Position numbers and translations under genes: made by a program. The notes beneath the pieces are model-generated. The model made no database searches, was not told where the DNA came from, and was given only the letters and a program-made list of their open reading frames with translations. This document shows positions 40,724-49,578 of a DNA stretch of 64,000 nucleotides, in pieces; the stretch's first letter is position 1, and each line of letters begins with the position of its first letter. Origin of the DNA: Mesorhizobium temperatum (GTDB lineage: Bacteria; Pseudomonadota; Alphaproteobacteria; Rhizobiales; Rhizobiaceae); assembly GCF_002284575.1 (NCBI RefSeq), contig NZ_NPKJ01000048.1, positions 1 to 64,000 of the forward strand. Reading direction: 5' to 3'.

Positions 40724-41719
40724 ATGAGCTTTTTGAAGAAATTGATGATTACGGCGGCGTTCTCCGCCGCCATGTTCGTGAATGCCGCCTATGCCGAGAA
40801 CGTCAAGATCGCGCTGGTGGTCAAGTCGCTTGGCAACGGCTTCTTCGATGCCGCCAACAAGGGCGCCGAAGAGGCGGCCAAGGAACTCGGCGGCGTCGAC
40901 ATCATCTACACCGGCCCGACCAAGGCCACCGCCGAAGCCCAGATCGAGGTGATCAATTCGTTGATCGCCCAGAAGGTCGATGCCATCGCCATTTCGGCCA
41001 ATGACGCCGACGCGCTGGTGCCGGCGCTGAAGAAGGCGATGGATCGCGGCATCACCGTCATCTCGTGGGATTCGGGCGTCGCTCCGGAAGGCCGCCAGCT
41101 CCACCTCAACCCCTCGGACACCAACCTGATCGGCGAGACGATCATCAAGCTTGCCGCCGACTACCTGCCGGAAGGCGGCGATGTCGCCATCCTGTCGGCT
41201 TCGTCGACCGCGACCAACCAGAATGCCTGGATCGACGCGGCCAAGAAGGTGCTGCCGGAGAAATTCCCCAAGATCAATCTCGTCGCCACCGTCTATGGCG
41301 ACGACGACTCGGCCAAGAGCACGGACGAGGCCAAGGGCCTGCTAAAATCCTATCCGAACCTCAAGGCGATCATCGCACCGACCACGGTCGGCGTCGTGGC
41401 CGCCGCGCAGGTGGTGACCGACCAAGGCCTGATCGGCAAGGTCAACGTCACCGGCCTGGCGCTGCCGTCGGAGTTCAAGAAGTTCATCGACAATGGCGCC
41501 AGCCAAGCGGTCGCGCTGTGGAACCCGATCGACCTCGGCTACTCGGCCGTCTACCTCGCCCATGATCTGGCGGTGAAGAAGGAAGAAGCCAAGCCGGGTG
41601 CGACGCTGTCGATCGGCCGCGTCGGCAAGGTCACGCTCGACGACACCAACTCGGCCGCGATGGCTCCGCCCTTCAAGTTCGACAAGTCGAACATCGAAGA
41701 GTTCTCCAAGATCTATTGA
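40724..41719 (+). CDS. rhaS: Rhamnose ABC transporter substrate-binding protein
   Basis: A 331-residue periplasmic protein. The signal peptide (MSFLKKLMITAAFSAAMFVN, cleavage after A-Y-A) is followed by a peripheral-binding-protein fold of the ribose/autoinducer-2 type (V-V-K-S-L-G-N-G-F-F-D-A-A, D-A-I-A-I-S-A-N-D-A-D-A-L, V-I-S-W-D-S-G-V). It delivers L-rhamnose to RhaTPQ. GGGAGGATATTCG precedes the ATG. A RIME-like element separates it from rhaT. Confidence 0.93.
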   Translation: MSFLKKLMITAAFSAAMFVNAAYAENVKIALVVKSLGNGFFDAANKGAEEAAKELGGVDIIYTGPTKATAEAQIEVINSLIAQKVDAIAISANDADALVPALKKAMDRGITVISWDSGVAPEGRQLHLNPSDTNLIGETIIKLAADYLPEGGDVAILSASSTATNQNAWIDAAKKVLPEKFPKINLVATVYGDDDSAKSTDEAKGLLKSYPNLKAIIAPTTVGVVAAAQVVTDQGLIGKVNVTGLALPSEFKKFIDNGASQAVALWNPIDLGYSAVYLAHDLAVKKEEAKPGATLSIGRVGKVTLDDTNSAAMAPPFKFDKSNIEEFSKIY

Positions 41720-41733
41720 TCCTGGAGCGCTTG

Positions 41734-41893
41734 CACCCTCCCCCTTGTGGGGAGGGTCGGCGAGGCAGCTTCGCGAAGCGATGCAGGCGAGACGGGGTGG
41801 GGTGGCGACATCTCAATACACCAGGACCAAATATGCTAGTAGACCCCCACCCCGCTCACTTCGTTCGCGACCCTCCCCACAAGGGGGAGGGTG
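41734..41893. repeat. RIME-like palindromic element between rhaS and rhaT
   Basis: A near-perfect 25-bp inverted repeat (CACCCTCCCCCTTGTGGGGA at 41734 onward; its complement ends at 41893). The right arm ends in GGGGGAGGGTGAG, just before the rhaT GTG, and so seems to act as its ribosome-binding site. Confidence 0.8.
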
Positions 41894-41895
41894 AG

Positions 41896-43389
41896 GTGGC
41901 TCCACGCCTGATCTTGTCCGGCATTTCGAAGAGTTTTCCCGGCGTGCGCGCGCTGCATGATGTCAGCCTGTCGCTTTATCCCGGCCAGGTCACCGCGCTG
42001 ATCGGCGAGAACGGCGCCGGCAAGTCGACGCTGGTCAAGATCATGACCGGCATCTACCAGCCCGATGCGGGCACCGTCAGCATCGACGGCCAGGCCGTCA
42101 CCTTGCCCAGCGCGCATGCCGCCTTCGGGCACGGCATCACCGCCATCCATCAGGAAACCGTGCTGTTCGACGATCTGACGGTGGCCGAGAACATCTTTCT
42201 CGGCCATGCGCCGCGATCGCGCTTCGGCACCATCGACTGGCGCACCATGCGCAAGGACGCCCGTGAAGTGTTGAACACCATGGGTGCCGGCCACATCGAC
42301 GCCGACGCGCGGCTGAAGGATCTCGGTATCGCCAACAAGCACCTCGTCGCAGTCGCCCGCGCCATGTCAATCGATGCCCAGATCGTCATCATGGACGAGC
42401 CGACCGCAGCGCTCTCGCTGAAGGAGATCGAGGAGCTTTTCCTGCTCATCGAATTCCTCAAGAGCGAAGGCAAGGCGATCCTGTTCATCAGCCACAAGTT
42501 CGACGAGATCTACCGCATCGCCGACCGCTACACCGTGTTCCGCGACGGCGAGATGGTCGGCGAAGGCCTGATCAGGGATGCCGGCCAGGGCCAGATCGTG
42601 CGCATGATGGTCGGCCGCGCCGTCGATCACATTTTTCCGCAGCGCAAGGCCGAGATCGGCGCGCCGGTGCTCACTGTCTCCGGCCTGTCGCATCCGACCG
42701 AGTTCGATGACATCGGCTTCGAGCTGCATAGAGGCGAAATCCTCGGCTTCTATGGTCTTGTCGGCGCCGGCCGCAGCGAAGTGATGCAGGCAATATCAGG
42801 CATCACCCGCACCAGCGGCGGCACGATCGCCCTGGAAGGCAAACAGATCGCGCCGAAATCGGCGGCGGATTCGATCGATGCCGGCATCGTCTATGTGCCG
42901 GAAGAACGCGGCAAGCAAGGCGTGGTGATCGGCCTGCCGATCTTCCAGAACATCTCGCTGCCCTCGCTCAAGCGTACGTCCAAGTCAGGCATGCTGCGGC
43001 TGGCGGAGGAGTTCGCGCTGGCCCGTTCCTACACCGAGCGGCTCGATTTGCGCGCCTCCTCGCTGAGCCAGGACGTCGGCACGCTGTCGGGCGGCAACCA
43101 GCAGAAGATCGTCATCGCCAAATGGCTGGCGACCGCACCCAAGGTGATCATCCTCGACGAGCCGACCAAAGGCATCGACATCGGCTCGAAAGCCGCCGTG
43201 CATGGCTTCATGGCCGAGCTGGTCGCGCAAGGCCTGTCGGTGATCATGGTGTCGTCCGAACTGCCCGAGATCCTCGGCATGTCCGACCGCGTCGTCGTCA
43301 TGCGCGAGGGCCGCGTCGCCTCGGTCTATGACAACAAGGGGCTCGACGCCGAAACGCTGGTCAAGACGGCAGCGGGGATCGCAGCATGA
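41896..43389 (+). CDS. rhaT: Rhamnose ABC transporter ATP-binding protein
   Basis: A 497-residue protein with two ABC domains (sugar type, like RbsA). Domain 1 has the Walker A G-E-N-G-A-G-K-S-T and Walker B V-I-M-D-E-P-T-A-A-L. Domain 2 has a degenerate Walker A (G-L-V-G-A-G-R-S-E) and a perfect signature L-S-G-G-N-Q-Q-K. The start is the GTG at 41896, which gives the usual family length. The frame is open further upstream through the RIME-like element (an ATG at 41833 is possible). It overlaps rhaP by four bases. It energises rhamnose uptake; in R. leguminosarum uptake also needs RhaK. Confidence 0.92.
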   Translation: MAPRLILSGISKSFPGVRALHDVSLSLYPGQVTALIGENGAGKSTLVKIMTGIYQPDAGTVSIDGQAVTLPSAHAAFGHGITAIHQETVLFDDLTVAENIFLGHAPRSRFGTIDWRTMRKDAREVLNTMGAGHIDADARLKDLGIANKHLVAVARAMSIDAQIVIMDEPTAALSLKEIEELFLLIEFLKSEGKAILFISHKFDEIYRIADRYTVFRDGEMVGEGLIRDAGQGQIVRMMVGRAVDHIFPQRKAEIGAPVLTVSGLSHPTEFDDIGFELHRGEILGFYGLVGAGRSEVMQAISGITRTSGGTIALEGKQIAPKSAADSIDAGIVYVPEERGKQGVVIGLPIFQNISLPSLKRTSKSGMLRLAEEFALARSYTERLDLRASSLSQDVGTLSGGNQQKIVIAKWLATAPKVIILDEPTKGIDIGSKAAVHGFMAELVAQGLSVIMVSSELPEILGMSDRVVVMREGRVASVYDNKGLDAETLVKTAAGIAA

Positions 43390-44363
43390 AGGTTCTTCTC
43401 AAATACCGCGAAGTCTGGCTGCTCGCGGCCATCGTCGTGCTGATCGGGCTGATCTCGATGCGCTTTCCGGGTTTTGCCAATCCGGCCAATCTGCGCCAGG
43501 TGTTCAACGACACTTCGATCCTGATGATCCTGGCGCTGGGGCAGATGGTGGTGATCCTGACCCGCTCGATCGACCTGTCGATGGCGTCCAATCTCTGCTT
43601 CACCGGCATGGTGGTGGCGATGCTGAACGCTGCGCATCCGGCAATCCCGATCCCGCTGCTGATCTTCATCACGCTTCTGGTCGGACTGGTGCTGGGCGCA
43701 ATCAACGGCCTGCTGGTGTGGCGGCTGAATATCCCGTCGATCGTGGTGACGCTCGGCACGCTCACCATCTACCGCGGCGCCACCTTCGTCATATCAGGAG
43801 GCGCCTGGGTCAATGCCGACCAGATGAGCCCTGATTTCATCGGCCTGCAGCGCGCGGCCTTTCTCGGCACCCCAGTCCTGTCGTGGATCGCCATACTGGT
43901 CATCGCTTTGTTCTTCCTCTTGATGACGCGCACCGCACTCGGCCGCTCGATCTACGCCATCGGCGTCAACCCGACCGCGTCGGTCTATGCCGGCATCGAC
44001 GTCGGCCGGACCAAGTTCATCGTCTTCTGCATTTCGGGGATGGCCGCCGGTCTCTGCGGCTATCTCTGGATCTCGCGCTACGTCATCGCCTCGGTCGAGG
44101 TCGCCAATGGCTACGAGCTGAACATCATCGCCGCCTGCGTCATAGGCGGCATCTCGATCGCCGGGGGCATCGGCTCGGTCGGCGGCGCGGTGCTCGGCGC
44201 GCTGTTCCTCGGCATCATCTCCAACGCGCTGCCGGTGATCAACATCTCACCCTTCTGGCAGATGGCAATTTCGGGCAGCGCCATCATCCTTGCCGTGGTG
44301 CTCAACGCGCGCGGCGAACGCCGGCAAGGCCGCATCATTCTCAAGAAGGCGGAAGCGGCATGA
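43386..44363 (+). CDS. rhaP: Rhamnose ABC transporter permease 1
   Basis: A 325-residue integral membrane protein of the BPD_transp_2 family with about 8-10 hydrophobic segments. The family motif [18 protein letters not shown] is clear, and [19 protein letters not shown] lies near the C-terminus. ATGA overlaps link it to rhaT and rhaQ. Confidence 0.92.
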   Translation: MKVLLKYREVWLLAAIVVLIGLISMRFPGFANPANLRQVFNDTSILMILALGQMVVILTRSIDLSMASNLCFTGMVVAMLNAAHPAIPIPLLIFITLLVGLVLGAINGLLVWRLNIPSIVVTLGTLTIYRGATFVISGGAWVNADQMSPDFIGLQRAAFLGTPVLSWIAILVIALFFLLMTRTALGRSIYAIGVNPTASVYAGIDVGRTKFIVFCISGMAAGLCGYLWISRYVIASVEVANGYELNIIAACVIGGISIAGGIGSVGGAVLGALFLGIISNALPVINISPFWQMAISGSAIILAVVLNARGERRQGRIILKKAEAA

Positions 44364-45361
44364 CCGACACCCCTGCCCCACGCCACATTCCCGACCGGCT
44401 CGACAAGCCGTTCAGCTCGGCGATCTTCTCCTGGGAGGCGCTGCTGGTCGCGGTGGCGGTCGCCATCTTCGCCGTCAACAGCTTCGCCTCGCCCTATTTC
44501 CTCGACGCGTGGTCGCTGTCGGACCTGACCTTCAACTTCACCGAAAAGGCGCTGATCGCGTTCGCCATGGCGCTGCTGATCATTTCCGGCGAGATAGACC
44601 TCTCGGTCGCCGCCATCATTGCGCTGGCCTCGACGATGATGGGCATGGCAGTGCAGGCCGGCGCCGGCACGCCGGTGCTGGTGGCGATCGGTATCCTGGT
44701 CGGGCTTGGCTGCGGCGCCTTCAACGGGCTGCTCGTCACCAGGCTCGGCCTGCCGTCGATCGTCGTCACCATCGGCACGATGAGCGTGTTTCGCGGCATC
44801 GCCTTCATCATCCTCGGCGACCAGGCCTACAAGGGCTATCCCTCGAGCTTCGCCTTCTTCGGCCAGGGCTATGTCTGGTGGGTGGTATCGTTCGAACTGG
44901 CGCTGTTCCTCGTCGCGGCGGTCATCTACTGGTTCCTATTGCACCGGACGAGCTTCGGCCGCCGTGTCTTCGCCATCGGCAACAACCCGGTAGCAGCGCA
45001 GTTTTCCGGCGTGCGTGTCGGCCGCGTCAAGTTCATCCTGTTCTGCCTGACCGGGCTGATGGCGGGCATCGCCTCGGTGCTGATCACCTCGCGGCTCGGC
45101 TCGACCCGGCCATCGATCGCGCAAGGCTACGAATTGGAAGTCATCACCATGGTGGTGCTCGGCGGCGTCAGCATCCTGGGCGGCGCCGGCAGCATTCTGG
45201 GCGTGGTGCTGGCGGCCTTCATCATGGGGCTGGTGACTTTTGGCTTGGGGCTGCTCAATGTGCCAGGGATCGTCATGTCGATCTTCATCGGGCTGCTGCT
45301 GATCATCGTCATCGCGCTGCCGATCGTCTGGCGGCGGGTGCGTCGGGAGCGCTTCACCTGA
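44360..45361 (+). CDS. rhaQ: Rhamnose ABC transporter permease 2
   Basis: A 333-residue BPD_transp_2 permease, paralogous to RhaP ([34 protein letters not shown]). The start is the ATGA overlap with rhaP; the longer frame upstream is antisense-free but not coding-like. It pairs with RhaP to form the channel. Confidence 0.92.
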   Translation: MTDTPAPRHIPDRLDKPFSSAIFSWEALLVAVAVAIFAVNSFASPYFLDAWSLSDLTFNFTEKALIAFAMALLIISGEIDLSVAAIIALASTMMGMAVQAGAGTPVLVAIGILVGLGCGAFNGLLVTRLGLPSIVVTIGTMSVFRGIAFIILGDQAYKGYPSSFAFFGQGYVWWVVSFELALFLVAAVIYWFLLHRTSFGRRVFAIGNNPVAAQFSGVRVGRVKFILFCLTGLMAGIASVLITSRLGSTRPSIAQGYELEVITMVVLGGVSILGGAGSILGVVLAAFIMGLVTFGLGLLNVPGIVMSIFIGLLLIIVIALPIVWRRVRRERFT

Positions 45362-45678
45362 TGCCCGAAAAATACGCGTTCAAGATGAAGCTCAATCCCG
45401 ACATGAAGGCCGAATACATAAGGCGCCATGACGACATCTGGCCGTCGCTGGTCTCACTGCTGAAACAGGCCGGCGTTTCCGACTATTCGATCCATCTCGA
45501 CGAAGAGACTAACATACTGTTCGGCGTGCTGTGGCGCCGTGACGACCACGGCATGGACGAATTGCCGAAGCACCCGGTGATGCAGCGCTGGTGGGCCGAG
45601 ATGGCCGACATCATGGAGACCAAGCCTGATAACGAGCCGGTGGTGGTGCCGCTGGAAACCATGTTCCATATGGAATGA
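45361..45678 (+). CDS. rhaM: L-rhamnose mutarotase
   Basis: A 105-residue protein of the RhaM (rhizobial RhaU) family. The features [34 protein letters not shown] and R-W-W-A-E-M-A-D are all typical. It interconverts alpha and beta anomers so RhaI gets the right one. It overlaps rhaQ (TGATG) and rhaK (ATGA). Confidence 0.94.
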   Translation: MPEKYAFKMKLNPDMKAEYIRRHDDIWPSLVSLLKQAGVSDYSIHLDEETNILFGVLWRRDDHGMDELPKHPVMQRWWAEMADIMETKPDNEPVVVPLETMFHME

Positions 45679-47072
45679 CCCGCCACGTCGCCGTCATCGA
45701 TATCGGCAAGACCAATGCCAAGGTGGCGCTGGTCGATCTCGCTGATATGCGCGAAGTCGCGCTGCGCCGCATGGCGAACGCGCCCGTCGCCGACGGTCTC
45801 TACCCGCACCACGATGTCGAGCTTCTGTGGTCGTTCATCCTCGACAGTCTCGCCGGGATCAATCGCGAACAGCGCATCGATGCGATATCGATCACCACCC
45901 ATGGCGCGACGGGCGTGCTGCTGGACGCAGCCGGCGAGCTGGCGCTACCGGTGCTCGACTATGAATTTACCGGGCCCGACGCCGTTGCCAAGGACTATGA
46001 CGCGATCCGTCCGGCCTTCGCCGAGACGGGCACGCCGCGCCTGCCGATCGGCCTCAACCTCGGCGCGCAATTCTTCTGGCAGCAGAAGCGCTTTCCGGCG
46101 GAGTTCGCCAAGGCCGCCGCGATGCTGATGTACCCGCAATACTGGGCCTTGCGCCTGACCGGCGTCGCCGCCAATGAGGTGACCTCGCTGGGCTGCCACA
46201 CGGATCTGTGGGACCCCTGGAAAGCGGATTTTTCGTCGCTGGTCGACAAAATGGAGTGGCGCCGGCTGATGGCGCCCGTGCGGCCGGCGAAGGATCGCCT
46301 CGGCCCGATCCTGCCCGCCCTTGCCAAGCTAACCGGGCTCGATCCGCAAACGCCGGTGTTGTGCGGCCTGCACGATTCCAACGCCTCGCTGCTGCCGCAT
46401 CTCCTGTCGGCGAGACCGCCTTTCTCCGTAGTCTCGACCGGCACCTGGGTGGTGTCGATGGCGGTCGGCGGCAACAAGATCGGGCTCGACCCGGCCCGCG
46501 ACACATTGGTCAACGTCAACGCGCTCGGTGATCCCGTGCCCTCGGCGCGTTTCATGGGCGGCCGCGAGTTTTCGCTGCTAACGGAAGGCCAATCGGAAGA
46601 CTGGACCGAAGGGGATATCGCCACAGTGCTCGCGCGGAAGACGTCCCTGCTGCCTTCGACCCAACAGGGTTCGGGGCCGTTTCCGCATCACACCGCCGCG
46701 TGGCTCAACGCCGACGGCATCAATAATGGCCAGCGCTTTGCCACCGTCTCATTCTACCTGGCGCTGATGACCGCGACCTGCCTCGATCTGATCGGCGCCG
46801 ATGGCCCGACCATCGTCGAAGGCCCGTTCGCCCGCAACCGGCTTTTCACGCGCATGCTAGCAGCGGCCACGGCGCGGGCCGTCATAGCGTCCGAGGCAGC
46901 GACCGGCACCAGCATTGGCGCCGCCTTGCTAGCGTCGGACCAAGGAACGGCCCAGGGCAAGAGCGAAAAGTTCGAGCCGCCGGCCGACCCAGCCTGGGCG
47001 GATTATGCGCGTTCATGGCGTGCGGCGGTCGACGCAGGAGGGCAATCGCCTCAGGCAAATGATGGCGTCTAA
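45675..47072 (+). CDS. rhaK: FGGY-family rhamnose kinase
   Basis: A 465-residue kinase of the FGGY/hexokinase-actin fold. Visible are the phosphate-1-type motif ([13 protein letters not shown]), [12 protein letters not shown] and the adenosine/phosphate-2 segment ([10 protein letters not shown]). It phosphorylates rhamnulose (or rhamnose) and is required for uptake in R. leguminosarum. It is the last gene of the rha operon; repeat elements follow. Confidence 0.9.
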   Translation: MTRHVAVIDIGKTNAKVALVDLADMREVALRRMANAPVADGLYPHHDVELLWSFILDSLAGINREQRIDAISITTHGATGVLLDAAGELALPVLDYEFTGPDAVAKDYDAIRPAFAETGTPRLPIGLNLGAQFFWQQKRFPAEFAKAAAMLMYPQYWALRLTGVAANEVTSLGCHTDLWDPWKADFSSLVDKMEWRRLMAPVRPAKDRLGPILPALAKLTGLDPQTPVLCGLHDSNASLLPHLLSARPPFSVVSTGTWVVSMAVGGNKIGLDPARDTLVNVNALGDPVPSARFMGGREFSLLTEGQSEDWTEGDIATVLARKTSLLPSTQQGSGPFPHHTAAWLNADGINNGQRFATVSFYLALMTATCLDLIGADGPTIVEGPFARNRLFTRMLAAATARAVIASEAATGTSIGAALLASDQGTAQGKSEKFEPPADPAWADYARSWRAAVDAGGQSPQANDGV

Positions 47073-47195
47073 AGCGCGTCGCGTTTGAATAGATTCATGC
47101 GACGCAATGCGACGCCTGCGACGCGCTTTAAGTTCTTGTTTTTATGCGTGTCGTTATCGCAAAACCGCTGGGCACTTTTGCGCGAAATGCACTAG
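47073..47195. repeat. Dispersed intergenic repeat (AGCGCGTCGC type)
   Basis: An AGCGCGTCGC arm and a GCGACGCGCT arm enclose a T-rich spacer. A tail GGCACTTTTGCGCGAAATGC, then ACTAG, follows. The tail resembles that of the element at 61051-61153 (CACTTTGCGGCAAATGCTCT, then AG). I associate such elements with Mesorhizobium intergenic regions. Confidence 0.6.
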
Positions 47196-47220
47196 AGGCG
47201 ATCAATTGTCGATGTCGGCA

Positions 47221-47345
47221 CCGCCCCTCAACCCCCTGCCGGGACCTTCTCCCCGTGAAGGACGGGGAGAAGGGGCTTGGCCGCAACGCCGGCGACCCCC
47301 CTCTCCCCGTTTTTCACGGGGAGAGGGCCGGGGGTGAGGGGCAGC
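47221..47345. repeat. RIME-like palindromic element
   Basis: Outer arms CCCCTCA.../...TGAGGGGC, inner arms CTTCTCCCCG/CGGGGAGAAG and CTCTCCCCGT/ACGGGGAGAG. It is similar in plan and sequence to 37431-37559. Confidence 0.8.
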
Positions 47346-47386
47346 GCAGACCTGAAACGATTGCCTGGGGTCGACGCGCGGGCTGA

Positions 47387-49213
47387 TCACAAAATCCGCT
47401 TGCCAAAAGCCGACATGACGAAGTTGACGGTGTCTGTTGCAATCCGCGGTTCCAAACCTGATGTCAGGCCGGAAACATCCATCGACAACAGCCCGCCGGA
47501 CAAAGCGATGGCCTCCATCGCCTGATGCGTTTCGCGCACCGTGATGCCGCCGGAGCCCGCCGCCCAGCCGGCGAATTCGGTCACATCAGGGGAATAGCTG
47601 ACATGGAAGCCTTGCGTGCCGGAGGTGGCGATGCGGATCGCCTCGTGCATCAGGTCGCGCATGCCCATGGCGTCGATGTCGGTCATGGTGAAGGCGGAGA
47701 CGCGCGAATCCTTCAGTACCCGGGCCTCGGCCGGATCAGCATGCCGAAGCCCGACGATGACGACGTTTTCCGGCGACAGCTGCGGCTGCAGCGCGCCGGG
47801 CTTGTGGTCGAGGCCGAGCGCCCGCGCCAGCACCGAGGCTTCCGGCAGGTCGATGCCGTCCTCGTCTTCGGGCATCAGCGCGGCGATGGAATCGATCCAG
47901 ATCAGGCCGAAGGAGTGCGTCGCCCGCGCGGTCGTCGTCAGCGCCTTGTGGGCGATGCGCCGGTCACTCCCGGCAGTGAGCCGGACCAGGCCGGACGGGG
48001 GCCGCTCGATATCGGCCAGCTCGACCACATCGAAATTCATCGCCTCCAGCCGGGCGCCGGTCGCTTCCCTGGCCAGAATGCCGGCGGCGGCCGGTTCGGC
48101 TGATATCGACACCATCTTGCGGCCGGAAAAATCCTCGACGTCGTGCATCGGGGCCTTTTCGACATATTCCGAGGTCATCGCCAGCAGCATGGCGCCATAG
48201 CTCATGCGGAAGGCGACACGGTCGCCGACGGCGGGTGGCGGCTCGGCGTCGGTCACGTCGAGAAGCAGATGATCGCTGGAGGCGCCGAGCACCCGCACGC
48301 CCTTGGCAATCGGCGTCAAACCTTCGATCAACACGTCCTCGCGGCCGATATTGGCGATGGCGCGCAACCTGTCGCCCTCGTCGGGAAACACCGGCTGGTT
48401 GCCGAAAGCGTCGTAGCCGGATTGGCCGATCGGCCGCGACGGCTTCAGCTTGACCTCGATGATGTCGCTGGTCAGACGGCAGGCATCGGGTTCCAGTTCG
48501 GCCCACGGCGTCTCGCGGAAGGTTTCGACGCCGCCCTGCAGGATTGCCTCGCCGACCCGCAGATTGTTGATGCCGGCGGGCAGCCTGCCTTCAAGCAGCA
48601 GCGTCAGCGACGATGACGCGCCGCCCGAGATCCAGTCCAGCCTTGCACCGGACAGGCGCTCGGTCTTGTAGGCATGGGCGACGAGTTGCCCGAGATTTTC
48701 CTCCGTCGGCATGATGGCGCCGAAGCAGCCGAGATTGGTGCCGATGCCGGCGATGCGAACGCCCCTGAGCGCCAGTATCTGCTCGACTGTCGGGATGAGA
48801 TCGTTCGGCCAGATGCCTTCCCTGAGATCGCCGAGATCGATCATCAGCATGATGTCGTGGACGCGGCCCATGCGTTCGGCGATGCGCGATAGCTCGCGAA
48901 TGGTGGCGAGCTCGGACTGCAGGCTGATATCGACGGTGCGCACCACCTCCTCGATGCGTGCCATCGGCGGACTGCGCAGCAGCATGATCAGCGCATTGAT
49001 GCCGCTGTCGCGCAGCCGGCGGATGTTTTCGAAGCGCGATTCGGCGATGCCGGCGACGCCGCCGCGCAGCATGGCGCGCGCCACCTGCGGCATGCCGCAA
49101 GTGCCCTTGGTGACGCCGAAGACCTTGATGCCGGACAGGGCGCAGCGGTCGACGATCGTGCGTGCATTGCGCTCGATACGGCCAAGGTCGATGGCGACTT
49201 GCGGTCCGGACAT
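47387..49213 (-). CDS. Alanine-racemase-fold / arginase-like fusion protein
   Basis: A 608-residue protein. Residues 1 to about 370 are a fold-III PLP racemase (Ala_racemase_N) of the ornithine-racemase/YhfX type: F-G-V-T-K-G-T-C-G with the PLP Lys36, L-M-I-D-L-G-D-L-R-E-G and W-I-S-G-G-A-S-S-S. Residues about 400-608 resemble a ureohydrolase (arginase) domain: I-W-I-D-S-I-A-A-L-M stands where arginases have D-A-H-x-D-x-N, and V-S-Y-S-P-D-V-T-E-F where they have S-x-D-x-D-x-x-D-P. Several manganese ligands are thus replaced. ATG 49213 is used; an in-frame ATG at 49249 has a slightly better GAGAAG upstream. The racemase half may act on ornithine, arginine or lysine. Confidence 0.75.
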   Translation of the reverse strand: MSGPQVAIDLGRIERNARTIVDRCALSGIKVFGVTKGTCGMPQVARAMLRGGVAGIAESRFENIRRLRDSGINALIMLLRSPPMARIEEVVRTVDISLQSELATIRELSRIAERMGRVHDIMLMIDLGDLREGIWPNDLIPTVEQILALRGVRIAGIGTNLGCFGAIMPTEENLGQLVAHAYKTERLSGARLDWISGGASSSLTLLLEGRLPAGINNLRVGEAILQGGVETFRETPWAELEPDACRLTSDIIEVKLKPSRPIGQSGYDAFGNQPVFPDEGDRLRAIANIGREDVLIEGLTPIAKGVRVLGASSDHLLLDVTDAEPPPAVGDRVAFRMSYGAMLLAMTSEYVEKAPMHDVEDFSGRKMVSISAEPAAAGILAREATGARLEAMNFDVVELADIERPPSGLVRLTAGSDRRIAHKALTTTARATHSFGLIWIDSIAALMPEDEDGIDLPEASVLARALGLDHKPGALQPQLSPENVVIVGLRHADPAEARVLKDSRVSAFTMTDIDAMGMRDLMHEAIRIATSGTQGFHVSYSPDVTEFAGWAAGSGGITVRETHQAMEAIALSGGLLSMDVSGLTSGLEPRIATDTVNFVMSAFGKRIL

Positions 49214-49307
49214 TTTTTTCTCAGAAATTGTGCACGGTACTAGGCGCATTTATCTTCTCGGTATCGTAGCTGGCGAGAATTAATATCAATCCGAATGGGT
49301 CGTGTTC

Positions 49308-49571
49308 ATGCCGGAAACAAGGGCTCTTGTATGTGGGCACGTCTTTCGCTCAGAGAGGCCAGTCACATTGGTCATTCGTCATCTCGATGGGGAGTGGCAA
49401 CTAACCTGTGGCGAGCACGACCATCCCGCAGACTGCGGAGATTTCGAAATTGTCGGCTTCAGGCATCTCACCGTCAGGCACGATAATCTGACGCAGATTG
49501 GCGAGCTTGAATGCGGCTGGCTTGCCGAGTGGGTGCTGGGCGAATGGACCCGGTGCCGACACGACGGTTAA
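49308..49571 (+). CDS. Hypothetical protein (87 aa)
   Basis: Starts MPETRALVCGHVFRSERPVT and continues V-I-R-H-L-D-G-E-W-Q-L-T-C-G. It is compact, beta-rich and has paired Cys and His residues (C-G-H, C-G-E-H-D-H). I do not recognise a named family. It lies between the racemase fusion (divergent) and dadA (convergent, 7 bases from its stop). Confidence 0.6.
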   Translation: MPETRALVCGHVFRSERPVTLVIRHLDGEWQLTCGEHDHPADCGDFEIVGFRHLTVRHDNLTQIGELECGWLAEWVLGEWTRCRHDG

Positions 49572-49578
49572 TTCCCCC

